64,000 bases of DNA, from positions 7,599,314 through 7,663,313 of the forward strand of contig NZ_KI421511.1 in NCBI RefSeq assembly GCF_000473265.1. The letters run 5' to 3'. The notes under the pieces are model-generated. The model was given only the letters and a program-made list of their open reading frames with translations. It was not told the origin of the DNA and made no database searches. This document shows positions 49,941 to 59,146 of this stretch, piece by piece; the stretch's first letter is position 1, and the number at the start of each line of letters is the position of its first letter. A program made the position numbers and the translations under genes. This DNA comes from Amycolatopsis thermoflava N1165 (GTDB lineage: Bacteria; Actinomycetota; Actinomycetes; Mycobacteriales; Pseudonocardiaceae).

Positions 49941-50110
49941 ACGGGCAGGCGGGTAGCGTCCGGCGCCGTTGGAGGAGGCGCGGTTGGACCGGGAAGCGCT
50001 GGCGGAGCTGATCGCCTGCACCGTCCGCGGTAGGCGAGGTTCCCGCCAATGGCCGCTCGGCTGGTGCTGTCGGCGGGTTTCCGCCGGTCGTCGCCCGGGA
50101 ACTCCTGGTC

Positions 50111-51562
50111 ATGGGCGCGAAGACGGTCACCGAGCGGGAGCGGAAGTTCGACTTCGACGACGGCCGGCCGGTGCCGCGGCTGGCCGGGGTGGGCCCCGTG
50201 GCGGAGCAGTCCCCGCCGAGGGAGTCCAGGCTCGACAACACCTACTACGACACCCGCGACCTCCGGCTGGCGCGCGCCGGCGTGACCCTGCGCCGCCGCA
50301 CCGGCGGGGACGACGCGGGCTGGCACCTCAAGCGCCCGGCGGCGGCCGGGGCCCGCGAGGAGACCCAGCTGCCGCCGGGCGACCACCTGCCACCTGAACT
50401 CGCCGACGCCGCACGCGAGTGGACCGGTGGTGCGGACCTCGTCGAGATCGCGCACCTCCGCGTCGACCGCTTCACCCACGACCTCACCGCCGCCGATGGG
50501 CGGCGGCTGGCCGTGCTGACCGACGACCACGTCCACGGCGAGCGCGCCGGCGACCACGCGCACCTGGACCACTGGCGTGAACTCGAGGTCGAACTCGACG
50601 ACGCCGAACCGGAACTCCTCGACACCCTCGCCGAAGCCCTCGTCGCGGACGGGGTGCGGCCCGCGCACTGGCCGTCGAAGCTGCGACGCCTGCTCGCCGC
50701 CGACCTGGCCGCCGACGAGGAGCCCGCCAACGCCGGGGACACCGTCATGACCTACCTGCGCGCGCAGGTCGAGGCGATCCGCCGGTACGACGAGGGCGTC
50801 CGGCGCGGCGACGAGGACTCGGTGCACCAGTTGCGCGTCGCGATGCGGCGGCTGCGGAGCGCGTTGCGCGGCTACCGGCGCCTCTTCGTGCGCGACCGGG
50901 CGAAGGCGCTGGCGGACGAGCTGAAGTGGGCCGGACGGGTGCTGTCCCCGGCCCGGGACGGCGAGGTCCGGCGCGAAACGCTGCTCGCCGAGCTCGCGAA
51001 CCTCCCGCGCGAGCCGGAAACCGAGCACGCCCGCCGCACGCTCGTGTCGCGTTTGGACGAAGCAGCCGAGCGGGACCGGCGGGCGCTGCTCGCGGAACTG
51101 ACCGGCGAGCGCTACGCCCGGCTGCTGGGCGCGCTCGACGAGTGGGTGGCCGATCCGCCGTTGACGATCGCCGCCGAGTCCGGGCGCCGCGAGTTGCGCA
51201 AGGCCCTCCGCCGCGCGAACCGGCGGCTGGCGGCCGCGGCGGAGGCGGTGCGCGACGCGAGCGACCCCGACGCCGCCCTGCACGAGGTGCGCAAGAAGGC
51301 GAAGGCGGCGCGGTACGCGGCCGATGTGGCGAAACCGTTGCTGGGCAAGCGGGTGCGCTCGTGGCGGCGGGCGGTCAAGCAGGTGCAGAGCGAGCTGGGC
51401 GAGTATCACGACCTGGTGAGCGCGGGTGAACTCCTCCGGCAGCGAACGGGTGATTCGGTGACCGACGCGTTCGTGTTCGGGCGCCTGTACGAGCGCGGCC
51501 GCGCCCGCCGCGCTGCCCTGCGGGAGAGCTTCGAGCGGCGGCAGCTGCCGGGCGCGCCGTGA
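50111..51562 (+). CDS. CYTH-CHAD domain protein
   Basis: The 483-aa protein has an N-terminal CYTH domain with the ExExK signature in TERERKFDFDD, then DNTYYDTRDLRLARAGVTLR and the Arg/Lys/Glu strands of a triphosphate tunnel. A C-terminal CHAD domain follows, with His-rich helices (DSVHQLRVAMRRLRSALRGY; LHEVRKKAKAARYAADVA; ELGEYHDLVSAGELL). Such proteins hydrolyse triphosphate or bind polyphosphate. It stands apart from its neighbours, so its context is uninformative. 170 bases before it hold no gene. Confidence 0.92.
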   Translation: MGAKTVTERERKFDFDDGRPVPRLAGVGPVAEQSPPRESRLDNTYYDTRDLRLARAGVTLRRRTGGDDAGWHLKRPAAAGAREETQLPPGDHLPPELADAAREWTGGADLVEIAHLRVDRFTHDLTAADGRRLAVLTDDHVHGERAGDHAHLDHWRELEVELDDAEPELLDTLAEALVADGVRPAHWPSKLRRLLAADLAADEEPANAGDTVMTYLRAQVEAIRRYDEGVRRGDEDSVHQLRVAMRRLRSALRGYRRLFVRDRAKALADELKWAGRVLSPARDGEVRRETLLAELANLPREPETEHARRTLVSRLDEAAERDRRALLAELTGERYARLLGALDEWVADPPLTIAAESGRRELRKALRRANRRLAAAAEAVRDASDPDAALHEVRKKAKAARYAADVAKPLLGKRVRSWRRAVKQVQSELGEYHDLVSAGELLRQRTGDSVTDAFVFGRLYERGRARRAALRESFERRQLPGAP

Positions 51563-51580
51563 CCGCGGTACCGTTCGACG

Positions 51581-51994
51581 ATGGCGACTGTCGGCGACGT
51601 GACACGGCTGGTCACCGAGCTGCCCGAGGTGACCGAGGGGGAGCGGCACGGTCACCGGACGTGGTCCGTCGCCGGTAAGGCGTTCGCCTGGGTGCGGCCG
51701 TTCAGCAAGGCCGACCTCCGCCGGTTCGGCGACGAGGCCCCACCGGACGGGCCGATCCTCGCGATCCGGGTGGACGACCTCGGCGAGAAGGAGGCGATCC
51801 TCGCGGCGAACCCGGACGCCTTCTTCACGATCCCGCACTTCGACGGTTACGCGGCGGTGCTCGTCCAGTTGCGGAAGGTGTCCCGCACAGCGCTGCGTGA
51901 AGCGCTCACCGACGGGTGGCTCGCCGTCGCGCCCGCGAAGCTGCGCGGCCGCCTGACCGACGGACCTGGTGACGAGGACATCGCGGGCGTTTAA
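51581..51994 (+). CDS. MmcQ/YjbR-family protein
   Basis: The 137-aa protein has the family pattern: [60 protein letters not shown] and the C-terminal [14 protein letters not shown]. This DUF419 fold resembles a DNA-binding double-wing domain, but the role is unknown. It is 18 bases after the CYTH-CHAD stop and seven bases before the LuxR gene. Its ending lies close to the next start, so co-transcription is probable. Confidence 0.88.
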   Translation: MATVGDVTRLVTELPEVTEGERHGHRTWSVAGKAFAWVRPFSKADLRRFGDEAPPDGPILAIRVDDLGEKEAILAANPDAFFTIPHFDGYAAVLVQLRKVSRTALREALTDGWLAVAPAKLRGRLTDGPGDEDIAGV

Positions 51995-52001
51995 TGACCC
52001 G

Positions 52002-53612
52002 GTGGACACGCGCGTCCTGCTCGAGCGGGCCGGCGCGGCTTACGACCGGCGGGCCTGGGCCGACGCCTGTGACTCCCTGGCCGCCGCCGACCGGGAAACC
52101 CCTCTCGCGCTGCCGAACTTGGAGCGGCTCGGCGAGCTGGCCCTGTTGCTGGGCCGCCCGGAGGAGGCCGCCGACGCGTTCCGCCGCTGCTACGAGCAGC
52201 ACGTGCACGCCGGCGCGATCGGCCGGGCCGTGCGGTGCGCCTTCTGGTTGCGCGAGGTGTGCGCGTTCCAGGGCGAGTTCTCGCGCGCACAGGGCTGGAT
52301 GGCGCGGGCGGCGCGGCTGCTGGCGCACGACCCGGGCTGCGCGCAGCGCGGCTACCTGCTGATCGGCGAGGCCGAGCGGCAGACCGGGGACGCCGCGTTC
52401 GCGACCGCCGCGGAGGCCGTCGAGCTGGGGAACCGGTGCGGTGACCGGGATCTCGTGGCCATCGGGGTGCAGGTCCAGGGCCGCGCCCGGCTCGCGCAGG
52501 GCCGCGTCGAAGAGGGGCTCGCGCTGCTGGACGAGGCGATGCTCGACATCTCCGCGGGCGCGTGTTCCTCACAGGTGACCGGTTGGATGTACTGCAGCAT
52601 GATCGCCGCCTGCCGCGACGTGCACGAGCTGGGCCGCGCCCGCGAGTGGACCGCCGCGGTGAACGCCTGGTGCGACGCGAGCCCGCAGTTCACCGGCGCC
52701 TACTCCGGCATCTGCCGGGTGCACCGCTCGGAGCTGCTGCAGCTCGTCGGCGAGTGGCCGGACGCGGTCCGCGAGGCGCGCACGGCCTGCGCGCGGCTGG
52801 ACCATCGGTACGGGCACGTGGTCGCGGGCATGGCCTACTACCAGCTCGCCGAGATCCACCGGCTGCGTGGCGAGTTCGCCGACGCGGAGAGCTCCTACCG
52901 GCGGGCCGGCGAAAGCGGGTGGGACATCCAGCCGGGCCTGGCACTGCTCCGCCTGGCCCAGGGCCGCGCCGACGCGGCGGACGCGTCCCTGCGCCGTGCC
53001 CTGGCCGAGGCCGAGGACGACATCAGCCGGTCCCGCCTGCTGCCCGCGCAGGTGGAAGCCGCGATCGGCAACGGCGACCCGGGGTGCGCCCGGGCGGCGG
53101 CGGCCGAGCTGACCGCGATCGCCGGCCGGTTCCACACGCCCGCCCTGCGCGCGCTGGCGTCGGGCGCGACCGGCGCCGCGCTCCTCGCCGCGGGTGACGA
53201 GTCCGCGGCGCTGCCGCCGTTGCGGACCGCGCTGCGGCTGTGGTGCGAACTGGACGCGCCCTACGAAGCGGCGCGGACCCGGTGCCTGGTCGGGCTGGCC
53301 TGCCGCGCGCTCGGCGACGAGGACGCCGCGGAGGTGGAGCTGGACGCCGCCGCGGAGGTGTTCACGCGGCTCGGTGCCGAACCGGACCTGGCCCGGGTGC
53401 GCGGCGCCCGCCGCGGCGCCTCGCTGCTGAGCCCGCGGGAGACCGAGGTGCTGCGGCTGCTGGCCGCCGGCGCCACCAACCGCGGGATCGCGCGGGAACT
53501 GGTGCTGAGCGAGAAGACCGTGGCGCGCCACGTCAGCAACATCTTCGCCAAGCTCGGGGTGGGCTCGCGCACCGCGGCGGCGGCGTACGCCTTCCAGCAC
53601 CGGATCGGCTGA
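52002..53612 (+). CDS. LuxR-family regulator with TPR-like N-terminus
   Basis: The 536-aa protein has a long helical repeat region (about 1-460; for example [30 protein letters not shown] and [20 protein letters not shown]) typical of TPR arrays, and a C-terminal LuxR domain ([40 protein letters not shown]). There is no Walker A ATPase domain, unlike MalT/LAL regulators. The GTG at 52002 is favoured over the in-frame start at 51969, which would overlap MmcQ. It directly precedes a flavin monooxygenase gene and probably controls it. Confidence 0.88.
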   Translation: MDTRVLLERAGAAYDRRAWADACDSLAAADRETPLALPNLERLGELALLLGRPEEAADAFRRCYEQHVHAGAIGRAVRCAFWLREVCAFQGEFSRAQGWMARAARLLAHDPGCAQRGYLLIGEAERQTGDAAFATAAEAVELGNRCGDRDLVAIGVQVQGRARLAQGRVEEGLALLDEAMLDISAGACSSQVTGWMYCSMIAACRDVHELGRAREWTAAVNAWCDASPQFTGAYSGICRVHRSELLQLVGEWPDAVREARTACARLDHRYGHVVAGMAYYQLAEIHRLRGEFADAESSYRRAGESGWDIQPGLALLRLAQGRADAADASLRRALAEAEDDISRSRLLPAQVEAAIGNGDPGCARAAAAELTAIAGRFHTPALRALASGATGAALLAAGDESAALPPLRTALRLWCELDAPYEAARTRCLVGLACRALGDEDAAEVELDAAAEVFTRLGAEPDLARVRGARRGASLLSPRETEVLRLLAAGATNRGIARELVLSEKTVARHVSNIFAKLGVGSRTAAAAYAFQHRIG

Positions 53613-53722
53613 CTGGGCAGAACTACCCATGCCGGGGGCCGGGGAATTGGGTCGTTCACCCGAAGTTCCGTGGCGGGCCGCGGGCCTAGCGTCGGTGTCC
53701 TCGGAAAAGCTGGAGGTGCACG

Positions 53723-54892
53723 ATGAGGTTCGACACGGTGGTCATCGGCGGCGGGCAGGCCGGGCTTTCGGCCGGGTACCACCTGGCCCGCGACGGCAGG
53801 CGGTTCGTGATTCTCGACGCGCACGAGCGGATCGGCGACTCGTGGCGGCGGCACTGGGATTCGCTGCGGCTGTTCAGCCCGGCGCGTTACGACGGCCTGC
53901 CCGGGATGCGGTTCCCCGCACCACCCGGCAGTTTCCCCACGCGGGACGAGATGGCCGACTACCTGGAGGCCTACGCACAGCGGTTCGAACTGCCGGTGCG
54001 CTGCGGCACGCGGGTGGACCGGCTGTCGCAAGAGGACGGCGAGTTCGTGGTGACCGCGGGGGACCAGCGGTTCGAGGCCGCCAACGTGGTGGTCGCCTCG
54101 GGCGTGTGGGGCGCGCCGTCCATCCCGGCCTTCGCGGGCGAGATGAGCCCGGAGATCCGCCAGATGCACTCGAGCGAGTACCGGAACCCGGCGCAGCTGC
54201 GGCCAGGGCCCGTGCTGGTCGTCGGGGCGAGCCACTCCGGCGCGGACATCGCGTACGAGGTGGCCAGCGAGCACCCGACGATCCTGTCCGGCACGGACAC
54301 CGGCGAGATCCCGTTCTACTTCGAAGGCCGTGTCGCGTCGATGGCGTTGCGGGTGCTGTGGTTCGCCGCGACGCGGGTCCTCACCGTGAACCGGGCGGTG
54401 GGCCGCAAGCTGCGTGCGGAGGTGCGCGGGCACGGCGGGCCGCTGATCCGGGTCAAGAAGGAGGACCTGCGCAAGGCCGGTGTGGAGCGGGTCGTCGACA
54501 AGACCACCGGCGTCCGGGACGGCATGCCCGTGCTGGCGGACGGGCGCGTGGTGGATGTCGCGAACGTGGTGTGGTGCACCGGTTTCCGCCCCGACTACGG
54601 GTGGATCGACCTGCCCGTCACCGGCGAGGACGGCTACCCCGAGCAGGAGCGCGGCGTGACGTCGGTGCCCGGCCTGTACTTCGTCGGGCTGCCGTTCCTG
54701 CACTCGTTCAGCTCGATGCTGGTGGGCGGAGCGGGCCGCGACGCCAAATACGTGGTCCGCCACCTGGCCCGGCGCGCCCCCGAGGTATCCGCGGCGGACC
54801 TGACGACGCTCGGGATGGACCACCAGGCGCACGGAAACCTGACCGAGGCGCGGCGGCTCTACCAGCGGGCGCTGCGGACGCTCGACCGGTGA
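53723..54892 (+). CDS. Flavin-containing monooxygenase-like oxidoreductase
   Basis: The 389-aa protein has an FAD motif VVIGGGQAGLSAGYHLARDG, a second nucleotide-binding motif VLVVGASHSGADIAYEVASE and the C-terminal GLPFLHSFSSMLVGGAGRDA. It resembles CzcO/TrkA-like and Baeyer-Villiger/FMO enzymes. It is NADPH-dependent and oxygenates an unknown nucleophile. GGAAAAGCTGGAGG lies before the ATG. A LuxR gene 110 bases upstream is its apparent regulator; this pairing is common in actinomycetes. Confidence 0.85.
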   Translation: MRFDTVVIGGGQAGLSAGYHLARDGRRFVILDAHERIGDSWRRHWDSLRLFSPARYDGLPGMRFPAPPGSFPTRDEMADYLEAYAQRFELPVRCGTRVDRLSQEDGEFVVTAGDQRFEAANVVVASGVWGAPSIPAFAGEMSPEIRQMHSSEYRNPAQLRPGPVLVVGASHSGADIAYEVASEHPTILSGTDTGEIPFYFEGRVASMALRVLWFAATRVLTVNRAVGRKLRAEVRGHGGPLIRVKKEDLRKAGVERVVDKTTGVRDGMPVLADGRVVDVANVVWCTGFRPDYGWIDLPVTGEDGYPEQERGVTSVPGLYFVGLPFLHSFSSMLVGGAGRDAKYVVRHLARRAPEVSAADLTTLGMDHQAHGNLTEARRLYQRALRTLDR

Positions 54893-54934
54893 CGCGGGGG
54901 CCCGGCTGAGGCCTGGCCCCGGGCGGGGCACCTC

Positions 54935-54966
54935 GCTCCCCGCGCGACGCACGCCGCGCGGGGAGC
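54935..54966. terminator. Hairpin downstream of the monooxygenase
   Basis: GCTCCCCGCGCG (54935-54946) pairs perfectly with CGCGCGGGGAGC (54955-54966) around an 8-base loop. It is 43 bases after the monooxygenase stop. A second long-range pair (TGCCCTTGCCG near 55001 with CGGCAAGGGCA near 55043) follows toward the convergent IclR stop. Confidence 0.7.
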
Positions 54967-55133
54967 GGCCGCTGCCGGAATGGGGCCGGCGGAGTGCGGG
55001 CTGCCCTTGCCGGCCGGCCAGCAGTGAGGCGCGCCTCGCCGCTCGGCAAGGGCACCCCGGCCGCCGCTTGTCCGGTGCGGCGATCGGTCTCCGGCCGCAT
55101 CAGCCCGCGGTGCCCGGACCCCCGCCCCCAGCG

Positions 55134-55910
55134 TCAGAGCCCGCCGTGCTGCCGGTCCGCGCGGAGCGCCGTCGTCAGCGCGTGGGCCTCCTTGAGCAGC
55201 AGCGCGCCCAGCTGCGCCCGCCGCGGTTCGCGGAAGCGAGACTCCACCCCGGTCAGCGTCAGCGCCCACGCCGGCTCCCCGGACGAGCCGAACACCGCCG
55301 CCGCCATGCCCCAGCTGCCCTCGACCACCAGGCCCGGGTTGACGGCGTACCCCCGCTCCCGCGTCTCGGCGATCCGCTCCCGCAGCGGCCCCGGCGCGTG
55401 CGCCGCGCCCCACCGCTCCGTCAGGTCGACCCGCGCCAGGTAGTCGTCGATCTCCCGGTCGGACAGCAGCGACAGCACGACCAGCCCGGCCGAGACCACG
55501 CCCAGCGGGAACCGCGCGCCCTCGTACAGCACGAACGACCGGATCGGGAAGTCGCCGTCCTCGCGCAGCAGGCACACCGTCTCGTCGCCGCGCCTGGCGG
55601 AGAAGAACGCGCTCTCCCCGGTCGCCGCGGCGAGCCGGTGCACGCTGGCCCGCGCGTGCTGCGTCACGTCGTAGCGCGCGGCCGCCGACTCGCCCAGCAG
55701 GTACAGCTCCGGGCCCAGGTACCAGCGGCCGCTGCGCTGGTCGCGGTCGACGAACCCCTCGTCGGCCAGCGCCGCCAGCAACCGGTGGACCGTCGGCCGG
55801 GCCAGCCCGGTCAGCCGCGACACGTCGGAGGTCGACGCACCGGGCTCACCGGCCGCGGACAGCGCACGGAGCACCAGCGCGGCGCGGCCGATCAGGTGGG
55901 CGGGCGGCAT
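55134..55910 (-). CDS. IclR-family transcriptional regulator
   Basis: The 258-aa protein has an N-terminal winged helix (ALVLRALSAAGEPGASTSDV; SRLTGLARPTVHRLLAALAD) and an IclR effector domain (GESAFFSARRGDETVCLLRE; FPLGVVSAGLVVLSLLS). The start MPPAHLIGR at 55910 follows GGGGAC. It is divergent from the CoA-transferase genes at 56058. IclR proteins such as PcaR/PcaU control beta-ketoadipate CoA-transferases, which fits. An inverted repeat lies in the intergenic region. Confidence 0.92.
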   Translation of the reverse strand: MPPAHLIGRAALVLRALSAAGEPGASTSDVSRLTGLARPTVHRLLAALADEGFVDRDQRSGRWYLGPELYLLGESAAARYDVTQHARASVHRLAAATGESAFFSARRGDETVCLLREDGDFPIRSFVLYEGARFPLGVVSAGLVVLSLLSDREIDDYLARVDLTERWGAAHAPGPLRERIAETRERGYAVNPGLVVEGSWGMAAAVFGSSGEPAWALTLTGVESRFREPRRAQLGALLLKEAHALTTALRADRQHGGL

Positions 55911-55929
55911 GTCCCCATGGTACGTCCAC

Positions 55930-55963
55930 TCAGTGAACGCCAAACCTCGAGCCGTTCACCTGA
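55930..55963. promoter_or_regulatory. IclR operator candidate
   Basis: TCAGTGAAC (55930-55938) and GTTCACCTGA (55954-55963) form an inverted repeat with a 15-base spacer and one extra base in the second arm. It lies between the divergent IclR (55910) and CoA-transferase (56058) starts. IclR proteins bind such palindromes. Confidence 0.55.
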
Positions 55964-56057
55964 CGAGAGATCCAGAACGGCTGCTTGACCGGGTTTCCCC
56001 AGGTCGTCTTGACTGCGGGCAGGTGCTCATCCCACGGACGCTCGAAGGAGAGTTCAC

Positions 56058-56774
56058 GTGTCCAAGGTGTTCGGCGCGGCCGCCGACGCGATGGCAGGCG
56101 CGCTGCGAGACGGCATGACGATCGCGGTCGGCGGCTTCGGTCTGTCCGGCATCCCCTACGACCTGATCGAGGTCGTCCGCGAAGCCCGGGTGCGCGATCT
56201 GACGATCGTGTCGAACAACATGGGTGTGGACGGCAAGGGTCTCGGGCTGCTGCTGGAGAACAAGCAGGTCCGCAAGGTGATCGCGTCCTACGTCGGGGAG
56301 AACAAGCTGTTCGCGCAGCAGTACCTGGACGGTTCGGTCGAGGTCGAGTTCGCGCCGCAGGGCACGCTGGCCGAGCGGATGCGCGCGGGCGGCGCCGGCA
56401 TCCCGGCGTTCTACACGAAGACGGGCGTGGGCACGCCGGTGGCCGAGGGCAAGCCGCACGCCGAGTTCGACGGCGAGACCTACGTGCAGGAGCGCGGCAT
56501 CGTCGCCGACCTGGCGCTGGTCCACGCCCACACCGCCGACCGGGAGGGCAACCTCGTGTACCGGATGGCGGCCCGCAACTTCAACCCGGTGGTCGCCACC
56601 TGCGGCCGGGTGACCGTGGTGGAGACCGAGGTCCTGCTCGACGGCTACGTCGACCCGGACCTGGTCATCACCCCCGGCGTGTTTGTCGACCGGCTGGTGG
56701 TCGCCACGCCGCGGGAGAAGGAGATCGAAAAGCGCACGGTGCGCCCGCGGGCGCTCGCCGGGACGGAGGCGTGA
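56058..56774 (+). CDS. 3-oxoacid CoA-transferase subunit A
   Basis: The 238-aa protein shows the CoA_trans A signature [20 protein letters not shown], then [40 protein letters not shown] and [20 protein letters not shown]. With subunit B it moves CoA from succinyl-CoA (or similar) to a 3-oxoacid, as ScoAB or PcaIJ do. The GTG start follows GGAGAG. A beta-ketoadipate role is possible because of the IclR partner, but no other pca genes are in view. Confidence 0.93.
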   Translation: MSKVFGAAADAMAGALRDGMTIAVGGFGLSGIPYDLIEVVREARVRDLTIVSNNMGVDGKGLGLLLENKQVRKVIASYVGENKLFAQQYLDGSVEVEFAPQGTLAERMRAGGAGIPAFYTKTGVGTPVAEGKPHAEFDGETYVQERGIVADLALVHAHTADREGNLVYRMAARNFNPVVATCGRVTVVETEVLLDGYVDPDLVITPGVFVDRLVVATPREKEIEKRTVRPRALAGTEA

Positions 56775-56776
56775 CC

Positions 56777-57418
<642 letters not shown>

Positions 57419-57426
57419 GGCTGTGA

Positions 57427-57460
57427 CCGGGTGGGACCGTTGGTTGACAGTCCCACCCGG
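57427..57460 (+). terminator. Terminator after CoA-transferase genes
   Basis: CCGGGTGGGAC (57427-57437) pairs perfectly with GTCCCACCCGG (57450-57460), an 11-bp stem with a 12-base loop, eight bases after the subunit B stop. It is the most regular terminator in the window. Confidence 0.8.
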
Positions 57461-57675
57461 GCAACCGCACGGGTTGCCCGGCAGAGCCGCTCGGCCACGG
57501 CGCGGCTTGCCGGTGGCGCCGCGGTCGCGGTGCGGCTTGTCGGGCAGCCGCGCTCCGTCGCTGCGCGGCCTGCCCGGCGCGCGGTGACGGTCTGGCTCGC
57601 CGACAGACCCGCTTGGTCACGGCGCGGCTTGCCCCGGCGGCCCCGCCGGGGCCCGCACGCCTCCCGCGCCCAGCG
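57461..57675. repeat. Degenerate short repeats between convergent genes
   Basis: No gene is visible. The motif CACGGCGCGGCTTGCC occurs exactly at 57496-57511 and 57618-57633, with weaker versions (GCGGTGCGGCTTGTCGGGCA; CTGCGCGGCCTGCCCGG) in between. The end holds a hairpin CCCCGGCGG-CC-CCGCCGGGG at 57632-57651, probably the terminator of the lipoprotein gene. Confidence 0.55.
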
Positions 57676-58263
57676 TCAGGGCATCCGCCACACCAGCGGG
57701 TTGCCGTCGTAGTCGTTGCCGTCGTAGCGGGCCGCCACCACCGGGTCGTCCGGCGATGTCGCGTCCAGGTCCGCGTTCTCGTACCGCGCGCCCGGGTGGT
57801 CGAAGTCGCCGGGGGAGAGGCGCGGTGCGCAGCTCGGGATGTCGCCCGTGATGAACGTTCCCGTGGTCTCCCCGTCGCCGACCAGGGCCTCCAGCGTCGG
57901 GCCGACCTTGGTGCCGAAATCGGTCCCGGTCAGGTTCTCCACGGTGTAGCGGATGCAGTACGGCGTCAGCCCCTCCGCCTTGTCGCCGAACGCGGTCCGG
58001 AACTCGTTCTGGTCCGCCTGCTCGATCGCGGTGACGGTGATCGCCAGCAGACCCTCGTCGATCCCGTCGGAGTAGTTGACCACCGCGCGCTGCCCGACGG
58101 TCAGCGAAGTGCCCGGCGGCGTCGTGGGTTCCACGATGGGCGGCGGGGCGCTGCTGCTCGTCGCCGTCGCGCTCGGAGCGTCCGAAGAGGACGATCCGCA
58201 CGCCGGGGCGGTCAGCGCCGCCGCCACCACCGCTGCTGTCCGGAAGAGAGAACCACGCTTCAC
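57676..58263 (-). CDS. Lipoprotein with DUF4352-like beta domain
   Basis: The 195-aa precursor starts GTG (VKRGSLFRTAAVVAAALTAP) and has a lipobox APAC with Cys22, followed by a Ser/Thr/Pro-rich linker. The mature part resembles the immunoglobulin-like DUF4352 fold (YCIRYTVENLTGTDFGTKVG; LLAITVTAIEQADQNEFRTA), used to bind partners outside the membrane. No enzymatic motif is seen. It lies 23 bases downstream of the GNAT gene on the same strand, so it may be co-transcribed. Confidence 0.8.
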   Translation of the reverse strand: MKRGSLFRTAAVVAAALTAPACGSSSSDAPSATATSSSAPPPIVEPTTPPGTSLTVGQRAVVNYSDGIDEGLLAITVTAIEQADQNEFRTAFGDKAEGLTPYCIRYTVENLTGTDFGTKVGPTLEALVGDGETTGTFITGDIPSCAPRLSPGDFDHPGARYENADLDATSPDDPVVAARYDGNDYDGNPLVWRMP

Positions 58264-58286
58264 GCCGGTTATGATGCCGTAACCGA

Positions 58287-58727
58287 TCAAGGCGTTCCGC
58301 GGTACCTCATCGCGATCTTGCGACCACGGCGCACCTCACGGAAACCCAGCCGCCGGTACAGCTCGTACGCCCGCGTGTTGACCGCCAGCACGTCCAGTTC
58401 CACAGCCACCCCGCGCCGGTCCGCGTCGGCGATCAGGTCCGTGATCAGCCTGCTCCCGACGCCGCGTCCCTGGAACTCCGGCAGCAGTTCGATCCGTCCC
58501 AGGTAGAGCGAGCCGTCCCGCTGCTCGACACTGAGCATGCCCGCGTCGGTCCCGTCCACGGTCACGATCTGCCAGCGGCCGGGCGCGAATCCGCGGTCGT
58601 GGTAAGCGCGCTGCTCCTGCTCGTCCCAGCCCCACACGGCCGCGACGTACGCGCCCATCGCGGCTTCGTGCAGCCGGAAGCAGAACTCGCGGTCGCCCTC
58701 CGTCGCGGGGCGCAGGGTGACTCGCAC
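58287..58727 (-). CDS. GNAT-family N-acetyltransferase
   Basis: The 146-aa protein has the acetyl-CoA motif A in ELLPEFQGRGVGSRLITDLI and motif B in NTRAYELYRRLGFREVRRGR. Start GTG (VRVTLRPATEGDREFCFRLH) follows GGAGGTCAT. It acetylates an unknown amine. The gene is nine bases after the cupin stop and belongs to the permease-cupin-GNAT unit, where it could modify an amine-containing substrate or product (inference). Confidence 0.9.
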   Translation of the reverse strand: MRVTLRPATEGDREFCFRLHEAAMGAYVAAVWGWDEQEQRAYHDRGFAPGRWQIVTVDGTDAGMLSVEQRDGSLYLGRIELLPEFQGRGVGSRLITDLIADADRRGVAVELDVLAVNTRAYELYRRLGFREVRRGRKIAMRYRGTP

Positions 58728-58736
58728 ATGACCTCC

Positions 58737-59135
58737 CTAGAACGGCTCGCCCGTCCGGACGTCCACCGCCGAGCCGCGGTCGTTCGTCTCCGACGGCAGC
58801 TCCACCTGGCTCGGCGAAGGTTCGCTGATCAGCTCCACAATGTAGTGCGTCACGGCGTGGTCCTCCAGGTTGCGGATCCGGTGCGGCGTCAGGGGCCCGC
58901 CGCTGCCGACGGTCTTGAACGCCACGTACCCGGCCTCGGCGGTCTGCCGCAGCGTCCAGTCCTCGTCGCCGAGGCGCTGCGCCTCCGCCCGGCCCGGGTC
59001 CGGCCAGATGATCAGGTGGTCGTGGTGGTGCTGGTGCCAGTCGTACATCCCACGCGGCGGCAGGGTCATCGACCACACGCGCACGCGGTCGTTCTCGAAC
59101 ACCAGCGTGTCGCCGGGATTGGGCGTGAAACTCAT
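58737..59135 (-). CDS. Cupin-domain protein
   Basis: The 132-aa protein has a single cupin barrel: VFENDRVRVWSMTLPPRGMY, the metal-binding His cluster in YDWHQHHHDHLIIW, and the second motif GGPLTPHRIRNLEDHAVTHY. The His-rich motif suggests Fe or another divalent metal. Start MSFTPNPGDT is 11 bases after the permease stop. It might be a small dioxygenase or ligand-binding protein in the catabolic unit; the activity is not predicted. Confidence 0.85.
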   Translation of the reverse strand: MSFTPNPGDTLVFENDRVRVWSMTLPPRGMYDWHQHHHDHLIIWPDPGRAEAQRLGDEDWTLRQTAEAGYVAFKTVGSGGPLTPHRIRNLEDHAVTHYIVELISEPSPSQVELPSETNDRGSAVDVRTGEPF

Positions 59136-59146
59136 CGGACTTCCTT

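Noticed and set aside
49941-50110. A short frame starting LEEARLDREALAELIACTVRG
   Set aside because: About 22 protein-like residues follow a weak start, then the frame becomes a shadow of the CYTH-CHAD gene. Too little to call a gene or a specific remnant.
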